Assembly: GCF_901709675.1 (NCBI RefSeq)
Contig: NC_051101.1
Coordinates: 5,106,501 to 5,170,500 of the forward strand
Direction: 5' to 3'
Length of the DNA stretch: 64,000 bases
DNA from: Syngnathus acus
Taxonomy: Eukaryota; Chordata; Actinopteri; Syngnathiformes; Syngnathidae
Positions 1 to 11,890 of this stretch are shown here, piece after piece; the stretch's first letter is position 1, and each line of letters starts with the position of its first letter. The position numbers were made by a program, and so were the translations under genes. Below the pieces are notes generated by a model. That model did no database searches. It was given only the letters and a program-made list of their open reading frames with translations, and was not told where the DNA came from.

Positions 1-1606
1 AGGGTGCCAAAGTTGGAATCATGTCAAAGAAGTAGGTTGAATTGATGCGTTTGGCAAGTACACTTGCATCTTTGTATGTCAGGGAGGAGCGAAGTTGTCC
101 TGATTCGTAGAAGAAGTCATGGCCGCATGTGCGATTGTATAGTAAGCACATTTAAGCATTTGGTATCAACTAGTGGAAGGGAGCGTCAACAATGGCTGAT
201 GCCCTTCAGTAGATTCCTTCTTCAAAGGCAAGTATGGAAATGCTATAGAAGAGAATCTTCACGAACGACCTGATGGGTGTTACGTCCATCAATTTCAAGT
301 TTCTACACTGAGTCATGTCTAACTAGTGCGTATCCCTGCTGACTTCAGTCAGTTGCAGGGCACATATATGAACAAATAACCATTCACACTAAAATGTACA
401 GTAACCAGAGTCCTCCCCCCCATCTCACACTCCCACTAGTTTGCGATTTTGCCCATATATGTATGTTCCTTCCTGGAGTTGTCAGGCAACTATTAGTAAA
501 CTCATAATTGGCAAAAAAAATCCTCCAGCTGCATCTTATTGTTTCTAGTCAAACAAAGTTGTTATCTTGAGACAAAGTTGTCTTGGCGGGAAAACTAATG
601 TATTTATGTTCTTAGTATTTTCCAAGTGTATATTTCGTAAACAGCAAAATGGTGGAAATTGGACTATTTATACAGTTCCCATGATCAGATTAATTGGGGG
701 AAACACAATGGTCGCTTATTGTATCCGCCCCATTACCTTTACCCAGCTCGTCCCTGAATTCTTTTCGAGTTATGTATTAGTAATGTGAGAGGAAAGTAGT
801 CTGGAAGTGCCTTTCACTCCACGCCTGAGGGCTTTGGGCAGCTCTCCTACCTGTGAAACACTTGTATGAGTCATTTTTTCAAAAATACGTCTTTTGTGTT
901 GTTGTTTTATGTGTTAGTAATGATCCACGCATTAGAAATTTTACTGCCCCATAAACTTGAGACATTGGGACTGGCTGGTCATACTTGGTAGCTTTATGAG
1001 GAAACATATTGAGGTGTAATTGCCTCAAGGGAGCATGCACTTGAGGGAGCAAGTATACAGTAGGTACGTTTTAAGCAAATCTTCCTTGCATCCAACAGGG
1101 ACACTAAATTTCTTGTCTGCAGTTACAGAGTTTCCAGTAGACACATTAATATGTGGGCTCCATAAGCTTTTTGCATAATACGTGCAGTTGATTTCAGATT
1201 TCCGAAAAATCTTGTTTTACACTGTGGTAAAATGTCACTTAAAACAAAAACATCTGTTTGGCACCCAGCTGAGCCAGCATATGGGTTACTGTCATGATAA
1301 AGATTGAGAGTGGAAGAAACGATTCTATTGTGTACCTCCTACACCATTTCCAAAAAAGAAAAGAAAGACAACTACCACGTACTATTTTCAGATAAACTCG
1401 CTGGACATAACAGTACACCCGAACAATCTAATGAAATCCAAAACAAGTAGTATATAAATATGACAACACCAAATACTAATATTTGCCTAGTTTGATTGAT
1501 GTAGTCAGAAAGAAAACATTAATTGAACAATTGTTCATTTTGGTGATTTTTGGATTGAATTGCACTGCATCATAAGTAATGATGTTTCTCTCTCTCTTTC
1601 TTTGTG

Positions 1607-1610
<4 letters not shown>

Positions 1611-1644
<34 letters not shown>

Positions 1645-1646
1645 TA
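1611..1646. repeat. (CA)n microsatellite
   Basis: About 15 CA units, preceded by a short CT run (about 1588-1598). It directly abuts the pogo-like repeat that starts at about 1645. Confidence 0.9.
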
Positions 1647-1915
1647 CCGTATTTTCTGGACTACAGGTCGCAGTTTCTTTCATATTTAGGCCGGGGGTGC
1701 GACTTATGTGTGAAATTATTAACACATTATTATACCATTTCACATGTTATTTTCACACTAAACCGCAAGAGAGCGCTCTAGGCCTGTGGAATAATTGGAA
1801 CTGCAACTGACGATAAGTCTGACGGAAGCGACGTAGAAGAGGAAGAGCCGCATCTTCTCCCTCCAGAGTTAGCGGAGTTGTTTAAAAGTGACCTCCTGTA
1901 TTTTGTCCATTTAAT
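1645..1915 (+). mobile_element. pogo-like DNA transposon relic, one end plus acidic C-terminal remnant
   Basis: The segment begins TACCGTATTTTCTGGACTA, the terminal sequence also seen at both ends of the larger element at 47118-48207. It continues through a GGCCGGGGGTGCGACTTATG module that I know from many fish copies. Around 1810-1895 a short open frame reads as acidic residues followed by PPELAELFKSD, like the acidic tail of pogo-type transposases. No matching right terminus is visible, so this is a truncated copy. Family assignment is from memory of related fish repeats. Confidence 0.5.
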
Positions 1916-3911
1916 TTGATTAGACATAATTATATTCCTGGAAAAAATGGCACAATGGATAACTATGACTGCCAACAACAAAAATAAAAGTCCTCAAAGA
2001 ATCTGTCACTTTCCCCTAATAGAGAGTTCATGCCACTGCATACTTTTGGCCTCTGCCAGTACTTTCAGCAGCGATAGTATGGCATGGTCACACTGAGGAG
2101 CCTTTCACCAGTTTCATCTGCTGTGCTGTGACTCCAGCAGGAGGTGCGGGTTAGTAGGTCAAACAAGGAGCTAGTCTTTTGACAGAGTTCGGAGGCAAGG
2201 TCAGACTAATGTGATTTATCGATACAGCACAAAAGTAATTCATTGTGCGTCCTGTCGACTGTGATAATCCACAAGATAGGCCACAGTCATCATTGCCTAA
2301 TGACTGAGGTGTCGGGGGGAGGTGAATAGGGTGCTTGTCAGAAAGAGTGTACGTCTATTGTCCTGGGCTTGATACACTGATTTGAGCACCAAGAAGATGC
2401 ACCTGCAAGATGCCCTTATATTTGTCAGCTGCTCCGCAACTGCTTCCTTCTCTTGAACACATATGTGTGCACACACACAAAAACATTTGGATTAATGGAA
2501 GGGCCTGAGAAAAAAAAAAGACAAGCGTCATGTTTCTGGAGCTTGGGCTCAGGTCAAGACTCGGCTCGTTGTAATCCCTCTCAGGTGATGCTGTTCACAT
2601 TCAGCTGGTTCCACCTGATCTGCTTAAATATGCCTTCCTCATCCCTTAAAACTCCCCCCACCCTTTTCTCACTAGGAAGGATGATGGTAGTGAGGGAGGG
2701 CTGCTGCTTTTCCTCACCCATCAAAACCTTAGATCATTTTTCCGCCTTTCTGCAAAGCCATCAATGTGTCAGTTAGCTGATGCCACACAAGAATAAAGTC
2801 AACAAACCTTGACAGTTTTATGGAAAGAGAAAGGTCGGGATGCAGAGCTCGCATCACCTGGATTAGACGAGCATCATGTGAGAGAGCAGTGTCAACAGAC
2901 ATGCCATCTGAAGGGCTGACTTCCCTTTTTCCAGAGGCTACAGTGGCAATGTGGGTTAGAAAGCAGCCAATTGGAGCAGTCCCTCTCTCATCAACATATT
3001 ATATTGCACAAAAGTGCTGGGTTCCAACGTTAACACTGGCAACCACAAACTGGGATTTTGTGTAAGCTTTCAGAACACACGGGCCTGGCTTTCAGGGCCG
3101 GGATGGAGAGGAACCATCTGACATTTTACATTTGACTTCTGTACAGTATGTCTACAAACTCTTCTTATCAGTGCTCATATGGTCATAAATGAAACATAGT
3201 GGGGTAAAACACTCAAGTATATCAAGTTGGAACTGTTTCCAACTCGAATGCTTGTCTAATGTCTGCAGTTATTATTCTTTGGTGAAATAAGGGCATAATC
3301 AACTTCACGACATTGCTATTTTCTGTGGATTTTGGCATCAAAACGCATCCCGCAAACCTTGTGTCGACTGTCATCAGTGGTACAACATGATATGCATTTC
3401 TGACTTTGCTCCCTACACCCTGCTAGGCCACATTTGTTTCACTGAAACACTTTCATCCTTTGAAACATCTGGAGATGCAGTTCAGTAACACATCACTGTG
3501 AATTGACCATAAAATTATTGCAAATTAGCTGCAGACGTTCGGGTGTTCAAATTCCGGCCTGCAGATTTGAAGGGGTTAACAGTATCACATGGTAACTTTT
3601 CACCTCTTTGGCTGCTAGTCCATATTCATTACCTGTTTGAACATCTGGGTATCTATGTTGCTCCAGGCAGTGCGGCTCATGTGCGGTTTTATGTAGTCAG
3701 CAGGTGGCATCATTAGCCAGCAAATAGAAATAACAAGAACAACTGTTGTCTTGTCAACAACCACTTTTCAAAGGGCCAGAATAAAGGTAGAATGTCATCT
3801 ACATGACAAAACAACCACTACAAAAATAAATGAGATTCAATAAAAGATGTAATGTTTCAAGCAGTCCAGGTTAAAACCTTATCACGCTCAATATGTATGT
3901 ATGGATCAATA

Positions 3912-3917
<6 letters not shown>

Positions 3918-3982
<65 letters not shown>
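3918..3982. repeat. (TA)n microsatellite
   Basis: About 32 uninterrupted TA units, followed by AAAACATAGCCCAC and a tail ending CAGTTTTAAAAAAA. The tail resembles the sequence just before the next TA tract, which suggests one ancient duplication of TA tract plus flank. Confidence 0.95.
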
Positions 3983-3988
<6 letters not shown>

Positions 3989-4099
3989 AGCCCACTTTTA
4001 TCAGTTTTAAAAAAATATTATTTTTAATGTATATATATGGGCCAAAAACAGCCTTGTTTTACCAGTTTTAAAAAAAAAAAAATTTCAGTGACAGCAAAT

Positions 4100-4171
<72 letters not shown>

Positions 4172-4200
4172 GTATATATACACACACATACATACATATC
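4100..4200. repeat. Compound (CA)n(TA)n(CA)n microsatellite
   Basis: Short CA run, about 31 TA units to 4170, then CGTATATATA and a second CA/CATA run. Any apparent reading frames through it (runs of I-Y or Y-I) are artefacts. Confidence 0.95.
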
Positions 4201-6527
4201 TAAATGCATCAGAGATACATTGCGGTTAGTATCTGATAGGCATGATCGTAAAAGTCTTTTTATACTTTTTTTGCTTTTTTTTTGGTGGCATTGGATCTGA
4301 ATGGATGTTTATGGTCTACCTCAAGAGATTTCTGGTGATTGTATATACCATAACCAAACATTTGGTTGCGTCATACAGCATGCTAGCGCCAAAACCATTT
4401 TAATCAAAAAGATCAAATTTACTGTCTTGATTATTTAATTTAAAACATACAGCTAGTCTCCTTGAAATTCTCACAAAATTGCTCAGTCGAATACACTCCT
4501 TACACCTTACTTGGTTATGCTGATACATGCATGCATCACATCAGTGGCGAAATATTTTCAATATGTGTTCCAAAAGGCGCAAGTGATGTTATTGTTACAC
4601 ATAAAACAGTTGTGCTCGGCAAGAACAGTGTGGCCAAATTGAGTTTCAAGCGTGTCTGGGACTCAACACTGCTGAACGATTTGGATAGCTCCTGGTACAT
4701 GCCAGACAGACTGTGTATAAACCTGTCAGGAGAACACGGAGGACTGCAAAAATATTCTGGAATTTTTGGACTGCACAATGATCGCTTACACACCTTTTAG
4801 TTTTGCTGTGGTAAATAAAGACAGCAGGCAAATACCAAATGATTGGGTTGACGTTTTCAAATGGTGCTCCTGCCCCAATGTTCTACTAAATCACTCCCGA
4901 GAGATTACTTTAATGTCACGATAGATTTTGAAACTGGAGTCAGTTCATGTACATAAAATCCATTTGAAAGTTAAAAACTCTTGACCTCATCTGCAGCGCA
5001 CCTCTTTCACCGGGAATCGCGTTAGCCAGGGCTCGGGGAAGGGGGGTGGATTACAGTCCTATCAGAAATCCGTTTTATCTGAAGTCAAGCCTCTCCAGCA
5101 TTTTAATTGATATTCTAAAATATATTTATGAATTATTTTCTCAGCCTCAAGCTCCAAAAAATTCTGGAGCCGTCCCTGCCCTTCACAGTCACACACCTTC
5201 TCTTCTCTGCGGGCCGCGTAAGCGGGAGGAAAGTGATAATGATTCCAATGCCCCATGGCTGACAGGGGCCCTAGATACATAGTATTTTCAGGCAGAGAGT
5301 TCCCAAAGTTTTATTCATAGGGCCCCAAATTCCTGCCGGGACCCCTGCACACACAAGTAGTCGCAAGTGAAGCAATAATGTGTTGCCATCTAACACATTT
5401 AGGCTCTTTGAACAGGACAAAAATACAAACACAATTCCTAGACGCTACCTAACAGAGTCATTCAAGATAGAAGAACAGAGGAACACAAACAGAAGGGTGA
5501 AAAAACGTGTGTGTGCCAGTACCCCGCAGTGCTTCACTGATTATTTGCAGATGGACAGTGGAGAGCTTTCAGAGTGTGGAGGTTCCCCCTGGCACGCAGT
5601 GCATATGATTAAATCTGTGATTGCCATACAATTTACAAGAACCAACCCCCTCCCCTGACTTTGAATGAGTTGTCTAGAACATTAACACACAGCGGGGGCC
5701 AGTTGTACAAAAGTCAGTGTTTAAGAAAAAAAAAAAAAAAAGCCCCAGCCAACACCCATTGGGCGCCCAATGGATCCGATGAGTTATGTCACAGGTCTAA
5801 AGAGGAATTGGCTGGGGCCAACTCTCCTAATCCCACTGTCTGCTCGTTCATTGAGAGTATAGAGCAGTGTTTACAAAGAGGCTGATCCCCTTCTCAACTG
5901 CGCCTCCGCTGAGCAATTGTTATGCGGGTTTCCTACCAACTGTTCAAAGTGGTTATGAGATCAATTAAAACCAGCTTAGGGGGCTTGAGTGGAGATGTGC
6001 AATTCATATGTCGGGGTAAAGGGATTCCGCAACCATTCATTAAATAGATCTCACCATAAGAACACCGCCCCCCCACCTCCCCCGTCCTATGAGATGTAAC
6101 TTTATGGAGCGATGCGCATCAGCAGCTTTTTGGATAGATTCATTTGTAATGCTCAATGTAGGGACATGCACCTTTAATTTTACGTTTACTGGTGCTTTAT
6201 ACTTTAAACAGAAATGGTATAGTTTCACTTCACATTTAAATGTCCGTGCCGGGCGCATTTGCGCAAATTTTACGCATGCCGGCCGGCATCAAAAACATTG
6301 CACAGCCTTTTTTATGCTGGAAAACTACATTTTCATCTTAATTGCCGTTTGTTCTGAGATTACGGAATGTTCCTTGATTGCCAAAATGCACCTGAGCGTT
6401 GTCAGAACCAGAAACTAAATAGCTGTTGCGCAAACTTGGTACGTAATTTTAAAAGGCATATGTCAAATTTATTAGGCCAGTATGTAGTCACTATCTGGAT
6501 GCTGTGGTGAGAAGCTTTAACTTTTAC

Positions 6528-6627
6528 CTCTTTTGTTTCTCCTCCAGCGTTGTGACGGCGCCTGACAGTTGCTGTACTCCATACAGTTCAATACTATCAG
6601 GACAAATGAGATGAGTCGAAACTGCAT
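6528..6627 (-). CDS. rspo2: R-spondin 2, first coding exon (signal peptide)
   Basis: R-spondin 2 is a secreted protein that binds LGR4/5/6 and ZNRF3/RNF43 and thereby enhances Wnt/beta-catenin signalling. On the minus strand the ATG at 6627-6625 opens a frame beginning MQFRLISFVLIVLNCMEYSN and ending with the basic stretch RWRRNKR. This matches the N-terminus of vertebrate RSPO2 almost residue for residue: a hydrophobic signal peptide of about 21-23 residues, then the start of the mature chain before the furin-like Cys-rich repeats. The exon is 100 nt and ends after the first base of a codon, followed by a GTAAAAG donor (6527-6521), which fits the exon boundary I recall for the human gene. 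The other exons (Cys-rich repeats, thrombospondin type 1 domain, basic tail) are outside the window, so the gene is partial here. RSPO2 is preferred over RSPO1/3/4 because of the MQFRL start and the NCMEYS motif. Confidence 0.9.
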
Positions 6628-7490
6628 CTGGACGGCGATTAAGTTGTCCGGACCCCGATTTAAAAAAGGGGGGGTGCCAAGTGGTCTGACGATGAAGTCT
6701 TTGAAAGTGTTCTCTTGGAGTTCCTTGTAGGACAGCTAATTTGTCAAACATCAGACGAGATGCGACACAGTATCAGGTCGCCAATTGGGATCATTTTATG
6801 GAGCGAGGTGATCCTCCGCTGAGTATGAGTGTTCTCGTCGGTGCACTGTAGAGATAACCACAAAAGAGATTAGTGAGATGGAAGCGTAAAGCAATCAACA
6901 CCAAGCCCGAAAAACGACGTGTGCAGTGATAGAATTGGTATTATAAATCTTCAAAATAATGAGTCGTTTGTGCGGTAATTTGTTAAACCGATGTCAAGTA
7001 GACTACCAGAAACAAAAAACGCCCCTTCCAGGACCTTCGCGCAATCGTGCGTAAATGTGAAGAAAACGCTCAGCGAAGTCAAATTACCTTGCATCAGAGA
7101 AAACGCTACTCCGCCCCGGTTCCGTTTTTGTTTTAGGGTCCCCTGGACTGCAAGTGCAGTTTGGGAACACGCAGCATCACTCCTTGTGTGACAAAACTTG
7201 TGTTTCCAAAGAGAGAGCAGAGGTCCGACAGGGACGCGTACTTTCAGCGTGCAAGTAAAAGGAGTAAGAGGCAGAATTTCCCCCTTTCTGAAAAATTATT
7301 AGATTCCGATCACCTTGGTTTCTTCAAAGTTGGTCACGTAGTACAGTGGACTCAAAACCACGCGTGGTTGTACTTGGACGGAGTGGGAGCCGCAAATGCG
7401 TGGCGTGTGCGTTTCCGCGCGCTGCTGAGGTTGAGCGGTGACTGACTCCAGATTGGTCCTGATGCTTTCTGCCTCCTTCCTCATATAGAG
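6628..7490 (-). promoter_or_regulatory. rspo2: rspo2 probable promoter and 5' untranslated region
   Basis: Read on the minus strand, a TATA-like CTATATGA lies at about 7490-7483, so transcription could start near 7455. A good donor (GCAAG/GTAATT) ends a possible non-coding leader exon at 7088. CGTCAG, ending near 6690, is a weak candidate acceptor upstream of the ATG exon. The region has more CpG than its surroundings. A non-coding first exon followed by an ATG-bearing second exon is the arrangement I recall for human RSPO2. Exact start and splice sites are inference. Confidence 0.35.
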
Positions 7491-7496
7491 CCGTGC

Positions 7497-7510
7497 TGAT
7501 GTCACGCGTG
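7497..7510. promoter_or_regulatory. CRE-like and MluI-type motif next to the rspo2 TATA-like box
   Basis: TGATGTCA (7497-7504) differs from the palindromic cAMP-response element by one base and is followed directly by CGCGTGG. It sits just upstream, in the rspo2 direction, of the TATA-like sequence. Binding is inferred from the motif only. Confidence 0.3.
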
Positions 7511-7560
7511 GAGACTTCTAGTTTTTTTTGTGTTTCTTCTTATTTATGATGCTGCAGATG

Positions 7561-9144
7561 ACATGCCGTTTTTTCGCTCCTCTCCAGTCACTCCCCTCCC
7601 CCTTGTCTTGCACGCTCATTTGTGGGTGCGAGGTTGCTTCTGGGTGCTAGTGGGCGTAAACGAGCTTTTTGAGCCTGCTGATGTAAAACAGCTTAAGGTA
7701 AAAAAAAAAAAATTAAAAAAAAAGGCGTTTTGGGGCTGTCTGGATTTGGCATATAGTGACTGCGGGAGTAATTTACATTTTTCCTGTAAAATCACCCATA
7801 TCCCAAAGAAGATCCCACTTCCTCAATACTAACTTCTAGCCAATGCTTTCCACTGAACCCCCAAGTTCATCCGGATCAAAAATGAAATAATGACATACGT
7901 TTCATACTAAAATTTGGTCCACTGACGATAGTCCAGTTGAATAATTAGAAGTTGGAGGCTGGAAAAAAAAAACGACGGATGTGCTTAATGTGCGTAATAA
8001 GATGAGTCTGCCAGTCTCGCCACGTCGTTTTATTGCACGCCAAGGACTAAATCCACCACCCGTCTCCGAAATTAATGTAAATCGTTAGAGAGGATCAAGT
8101 AGTTGTGGTGCGTGTATAAATCATTCAGTAATTTAAGGGTTTTCTTGAGTTCAAGCATTTAAAGTTGACCCGCGTGACCTCATAAATGGATACAATCTCG
8201 GCCGTTTCGCTTCTCCTTCATTCAGACCTACCTTGCTGAGAGAAAGACACGATGCTGGCTGGCACTCATCCGCTTTCCAATGACATTCAAACTGGCAACT
8301 TGACAACTTTGCAGCTCTTTCAAGGAAAACATGTGACTCACGCGTGTGTAGCTCTCATGTAATGGAAGATAATAACAGAACCTTTCCGTTTACATGGCTT
8401 AAAAAAGCCTCAGTTAATGATGCGTAAAATAGGTAAATAACCAGGTCATCGATCTCATTTTAGCAAATCCAGCAATTACAGTAGTCTGGAAAGCTGATGG
8501 GGGACCCAGGTAGAGAATGCTTTACCAAATTCATCCACTAGGTGTGGCACTTAATCTTTCATGTATTTCAAGGAATGGAAAGGGTTTTCAGTGCACCCTT
8601 GCGTCACGTCATCGCTCCATCCATTACACGGACTTTTATGACAAATAAACATAATTCATAGACATAATGACAGGTGAATTGAAATGAAATGAAATGTGAC
8701 TATCTTTGCACTTAAAACAACAAGAAGACCGGTGAATTGAGACCCCCCCCCCCAACCCCTAGGCAATAGGACATGAGTAAGTTTCTATTTCATTGCTGGG
8801 ACTAATGAAAATAACTTGAAACTCTCTAACGGTATATTAAACATAAGGCCCATCGACGTTTTCTTGCCAAAACCTATATTGACCTTGGTTCTATCTTTAT
8901 TTATTTATTTATTCAGAGCAGTGACGGGCATTGTGGTCAGGAGGCCTGCTAGCTGCAGGCAGTACTATTAGTTTGGCTTCCTCACTAAAATAACATCTGA
9001 GAGTGCTTTGTTAAGGTGAATGTGATAATTTATGCCTTGGGCACTTTTTATTTTCATGATGTGTCACTGAGACGGGGGACGGCAAACCAATCACTTTATT
9101 CTCCTCTTCCCTTTGCTCTGCAACCTCCCTCCCTCTCATTGCAG
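7561..9144. other. Intergenic sequence upstream of rspo2, no gene recognised
   Basis: Contains A-rich tracts near 7700-7722, a C-run near 8742-8753 and a TTTA run near 8900. I see no exon or mobile element that I can defend. Upstream regulatory elements of rspo2 could lie here, but nothing in the bases alone identifies them. Confidence 0.4.
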
Positions 9145-9219
9145 TGTACAGATAAATGGAGATGACGTCAGCATTGGGAAGCTCTGGCTCCAAGCCCTCA
9201 GTGCCATAACGGCAATGAG
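9145..9219 (+). other. Orphan exon-like segment with strong splice signals
   Basis: A long pyrimidine tract (about 9097-9140) ends in CTCTCATTGCAG. A 75-nt segment follows, then the donor GAG/GTAAGC. One of three frames is open throughout, reading QINGDDVSIGKLWLQALSAI in the middle; the other two contain stops. I recognise no protein family. It could be an exon of a non-coding RNA or an unrecognised gene, or a chance match to the splice consensus. Confidence 0.3.
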
Positions 9220-9404
9220 GTAAGCTGCTGTATACTTTCATCAGAAAAATCTGACTGAATGATTTGTTTTTGCATAAGTTGTCATTACATGTACATGCCA
9301 ACAATGGTAACAATTGATGTATCTATGGAGTTTTGTCTAATATTGAGAACTCTGTTTAACACACAATTTTTGTTAAAAGGCACCTAGCCCAGCAACTCAG
9401 GTAC

Positions 9405-9665
9405 ATACAGTGGATACTAAAAACCTAAAACACATCTTCAAATGTCAGGTGTGCTATACAAAAAATAGACCAAGATCATTTTAAAACTTTTGTCACCATT
9501 AATGACACATGTAATCTGTGCAATTCAATTTAAGAGAAAAATAATCAAATGTTTTACAGACATTAAGTAAAAAGTAACAACTGAGAAAATGTGATTGCAT
9601 GAGTATGCATACCTTTATAAATGGGGATGTGACTGTGTTCAGAATAAACCAATCACAGTCAAACC
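9405..9665 (+). mobile_element. Tc1/mariner-like transposon fragment
   Basis: The stretch beginning TACAGTGGATACTAAAAAC and running through GACCAAGATCATTTTAAAAC, CACCATTAATG and TGACTGTGTTCAGAATAAAC matches, with decay, a Tc1-like terminus common in fish genomes (GTGGGTATAAAAAGTCTAC type). No transposase frame remains. Assignment rests on remembered repeat sequence. Confidence 0.55.
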
Positions 9666-11539
9666 GACTATTTAGACAAATTGTTTTGCTGTTTACTGCA
9701 GATGTTTTAAGGGAAAATACATTTTAAATTTTATTCCCAGTGGCACTGCCGCTGACAATTCACCTCGTTCATACGTGTCCTTGTGCCCCCCCCCCTATAC
9801 TGGTGTTGCTTTTGAATAAAAGGAGCATCAATTTGCCAAGTCCATCTTCTCAATGAAAAGCAAAAACCCATCAGCCTTTGGCTAAATGAATACTTCTTCT
9901 TTTTCAGGCTAAACAGACAATTTAGATTTTCCAGGTTTGATGTTGAGTAAGCCGGTGTAATTTACACAGGATTCTCATTTAGTGCTTTAACGTAATCAAT
10001 GTGGAGGCACATTAAAAGTAAGAATGTGAAAAGAATTGCCTGTTTTAGGGATCTTGCGATAAAGATAGAGCGAATGAGTAGCAAAAGAGTGAGTTATGAG
10101 AAGGTCAGATGTAGGAAAAGCGGGGGTGGTGCGGGCGACATTAAAAAGATTGTGACCGTCTGGCTAATGGTTCTTTATGGCTCCCTCATGTCCTCAGATG
10201 GGCAGAATGACTGGCAGAGATTGTGACCGCTGGTAACTGTACATACTTCTGTGTGCCCCTTCAGCTGATGTCCAAGTCAAGGGGACTGCCACCGACGTTA
10301 AGTGTACCACTTAAACATCATAAAACCAATAGACTAAACAGCCATTCATCATTGCAGCTCACGCACACACAAAGTGTATCAGACGTAGGACTTGGAACTG
10401 TCTCACTCAATGACTCAAAATGCACATTAAAACCTCACCAGGTATTACTGTTGGAAGAAAGTCTAACTCCAGAATGAAATGTCCAGGAATACGACAATCA
10501 TCGGCAAACTGGCTTTTGTTGATTTAATCAAATCTGCGATTTGAAACAAGTGCAGAAGCTAAACACTGGCGGTGGTGGTTAGAGGAATGGAGCACAATGA
10601 TTAGGAAACATTTATCTTTGAGCAACTAAAGGTTTCCTGACCTGCCCAACTCGGTGTCTGGAAGAAAACAAATCATCAAATTAGACCATTTGAAGATCAA
10701 ACCCATGTTTTTGTTGTTGATCGTGGGAAATGTGAATAAGTAACAAATGTGCAAGCAGTTAAGTGCTGACATTTTCCTTGTGCGTGTGTAATGTGTTCTG
10801 TTGGTAAGCTCTGGGTGGCTGTGCGCTGACAGGGACCTTGAGCAGCTGGCCCAGATGGTAGGCAGTAGATGTTTTCTATACAGTGTGTAAGTGATTTGTT
10901 GCCTTAAGGACATAGAGATATAATTGTGCTGTGTTGCCTATATTATCTACTTAGAGAATCTCTGTAATGAGGCTACACTTATTTGCTAGTTTTGTTTTTG
11001 TACACATGCAGGCCAAGGTTATGAGTGCTCTTATTGTGACTCAAACAATGCGGATGAAGTTAATTGAGCACACCAAAAGTCTTACACTTAAAAAGCTGAA
11101 GAGTTAAAAGTTGAACATTTAAGCTATCTGTTGAGAACACGACCTCGATGCTGTCTGCTAAAGCAATAATCCATCATTCTAATTTCACATATGCGGCTGT
11201 TTAAGTGGTAAAGCTGTGTGAAGTTACAAGTCACATCTCAAGTTCAGAGTGTGTCCATGATTATGATATTGTGGATAGTTGTAGCACTTGGAAGAGTAGA
11301 GTCTACCTACCACTAGAAATCACAAGGTCAACATCAAAAACACACCTAAGTGGGATGAGTCCTAAGTGCAGGGGACTCTGGACATTGAGTAATGCTCACC
11401 AAAAGCCAATGTGAGGGTCCACCTTATTTACGTTTCTGAGTTGAGTCACCACGGTCCTCCGGTTTCATTTTATGGTTGCTTGGATTCTACCTTGTCATTA
11501 GGCCTTTGAAGGGCAACAGAAGGATGAAAGCGTGAGCAT
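9666..11539. other. Intergenic, nothing recognised
   Basis: AT-rich, with many stops in all frames. No convincing exon, RNA gene or repeat signature seen. Confidence 0.4.
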
Positions 11540-11559
11540 TGTTAAACTTGCTCTTACTA

Positions 11560-11890
11560 GCTTATTTTGTGTAAAGAGAGCGTTTGGTGACAGTTCATCA
11601 ACATTCTACAGCCATTTCACTGAGTGGCAAACAATTGCGAATAGCAACGAACGTTGGCATTCTCGTCAGATTTCGGCAGAATTTGTCAGCATTCGTTCAA
11701 AGTTGCCAGACGTTTGCCAACTGTTTTAGTGATTTTTCTTGTCCCATAGAAATTTCGAATATGTTCAAAATTCAGGACAGGCGAACGTCTGCTGACCGTT
11801 TGGCGGGCATTTGCGACCTTGAACCAACTCTACAGAGAACGCAAAATTCACACCCGCTATCGCTCGCCCCTCAGTGGGAAAGAGGCTTAA
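11560..11890 (+). repeat. Dispersed repeat, copy A (CGAAC-rich)
   Basis: Rich in CGAACG/GTTTGCCA/GTTCAAA words, and shares an ordered series of similar blocks with 13000-13250: a GTTTGCC-ACTGTTTT-like block, TTTTCTTGTC, ATGTTCAAA, then GACCGTTTG followed by a GTTGAAC-like block. Probably an old non-autonomous DNA element, but I cannot define termini or a target duplication. Confidence 0.4.

Larger units (their letters stand above)
1..6527 (-). other. rspo2: rspo2 first coding intron (incomplete)
   Basis: This stretch lies downstream of the donor of the first rspo2 coding exon on the minus strand, so it is inferred to be intron. I found no second rspo2 exon: the furin-like Cys-rich domain should show as a run of CxxC motifs on the minus strand, and none appears. 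The intron therefore extends beyond the window, in line with the long introns of this gene in other vertebrates. It holds a pogo-like relic, CA and TA microsatellites and otherwise unrecognised single-copy-looking DNA. The segments 1-1604, 2000-3900 and 4201-6500 contain no gene I can support. Confidence 0.6.

Noticed and set aside
64-273. 69-codon open frame at the window start
   Set aside because: No recognisable domain, no splice signals supporting an exon, and no link to rspo2.
4024-4300. Open frames of alternating Ile-Tyr on both strands
   Set aside because: Translations of the TA microsatellite.
5062-5280. Minus-strand open frame as a second rspo2 exon
   Set aside because: Right strand, but it lacks the paired Cys pattern of the R-spondin furin-like repeats and has no suitable splice sites.
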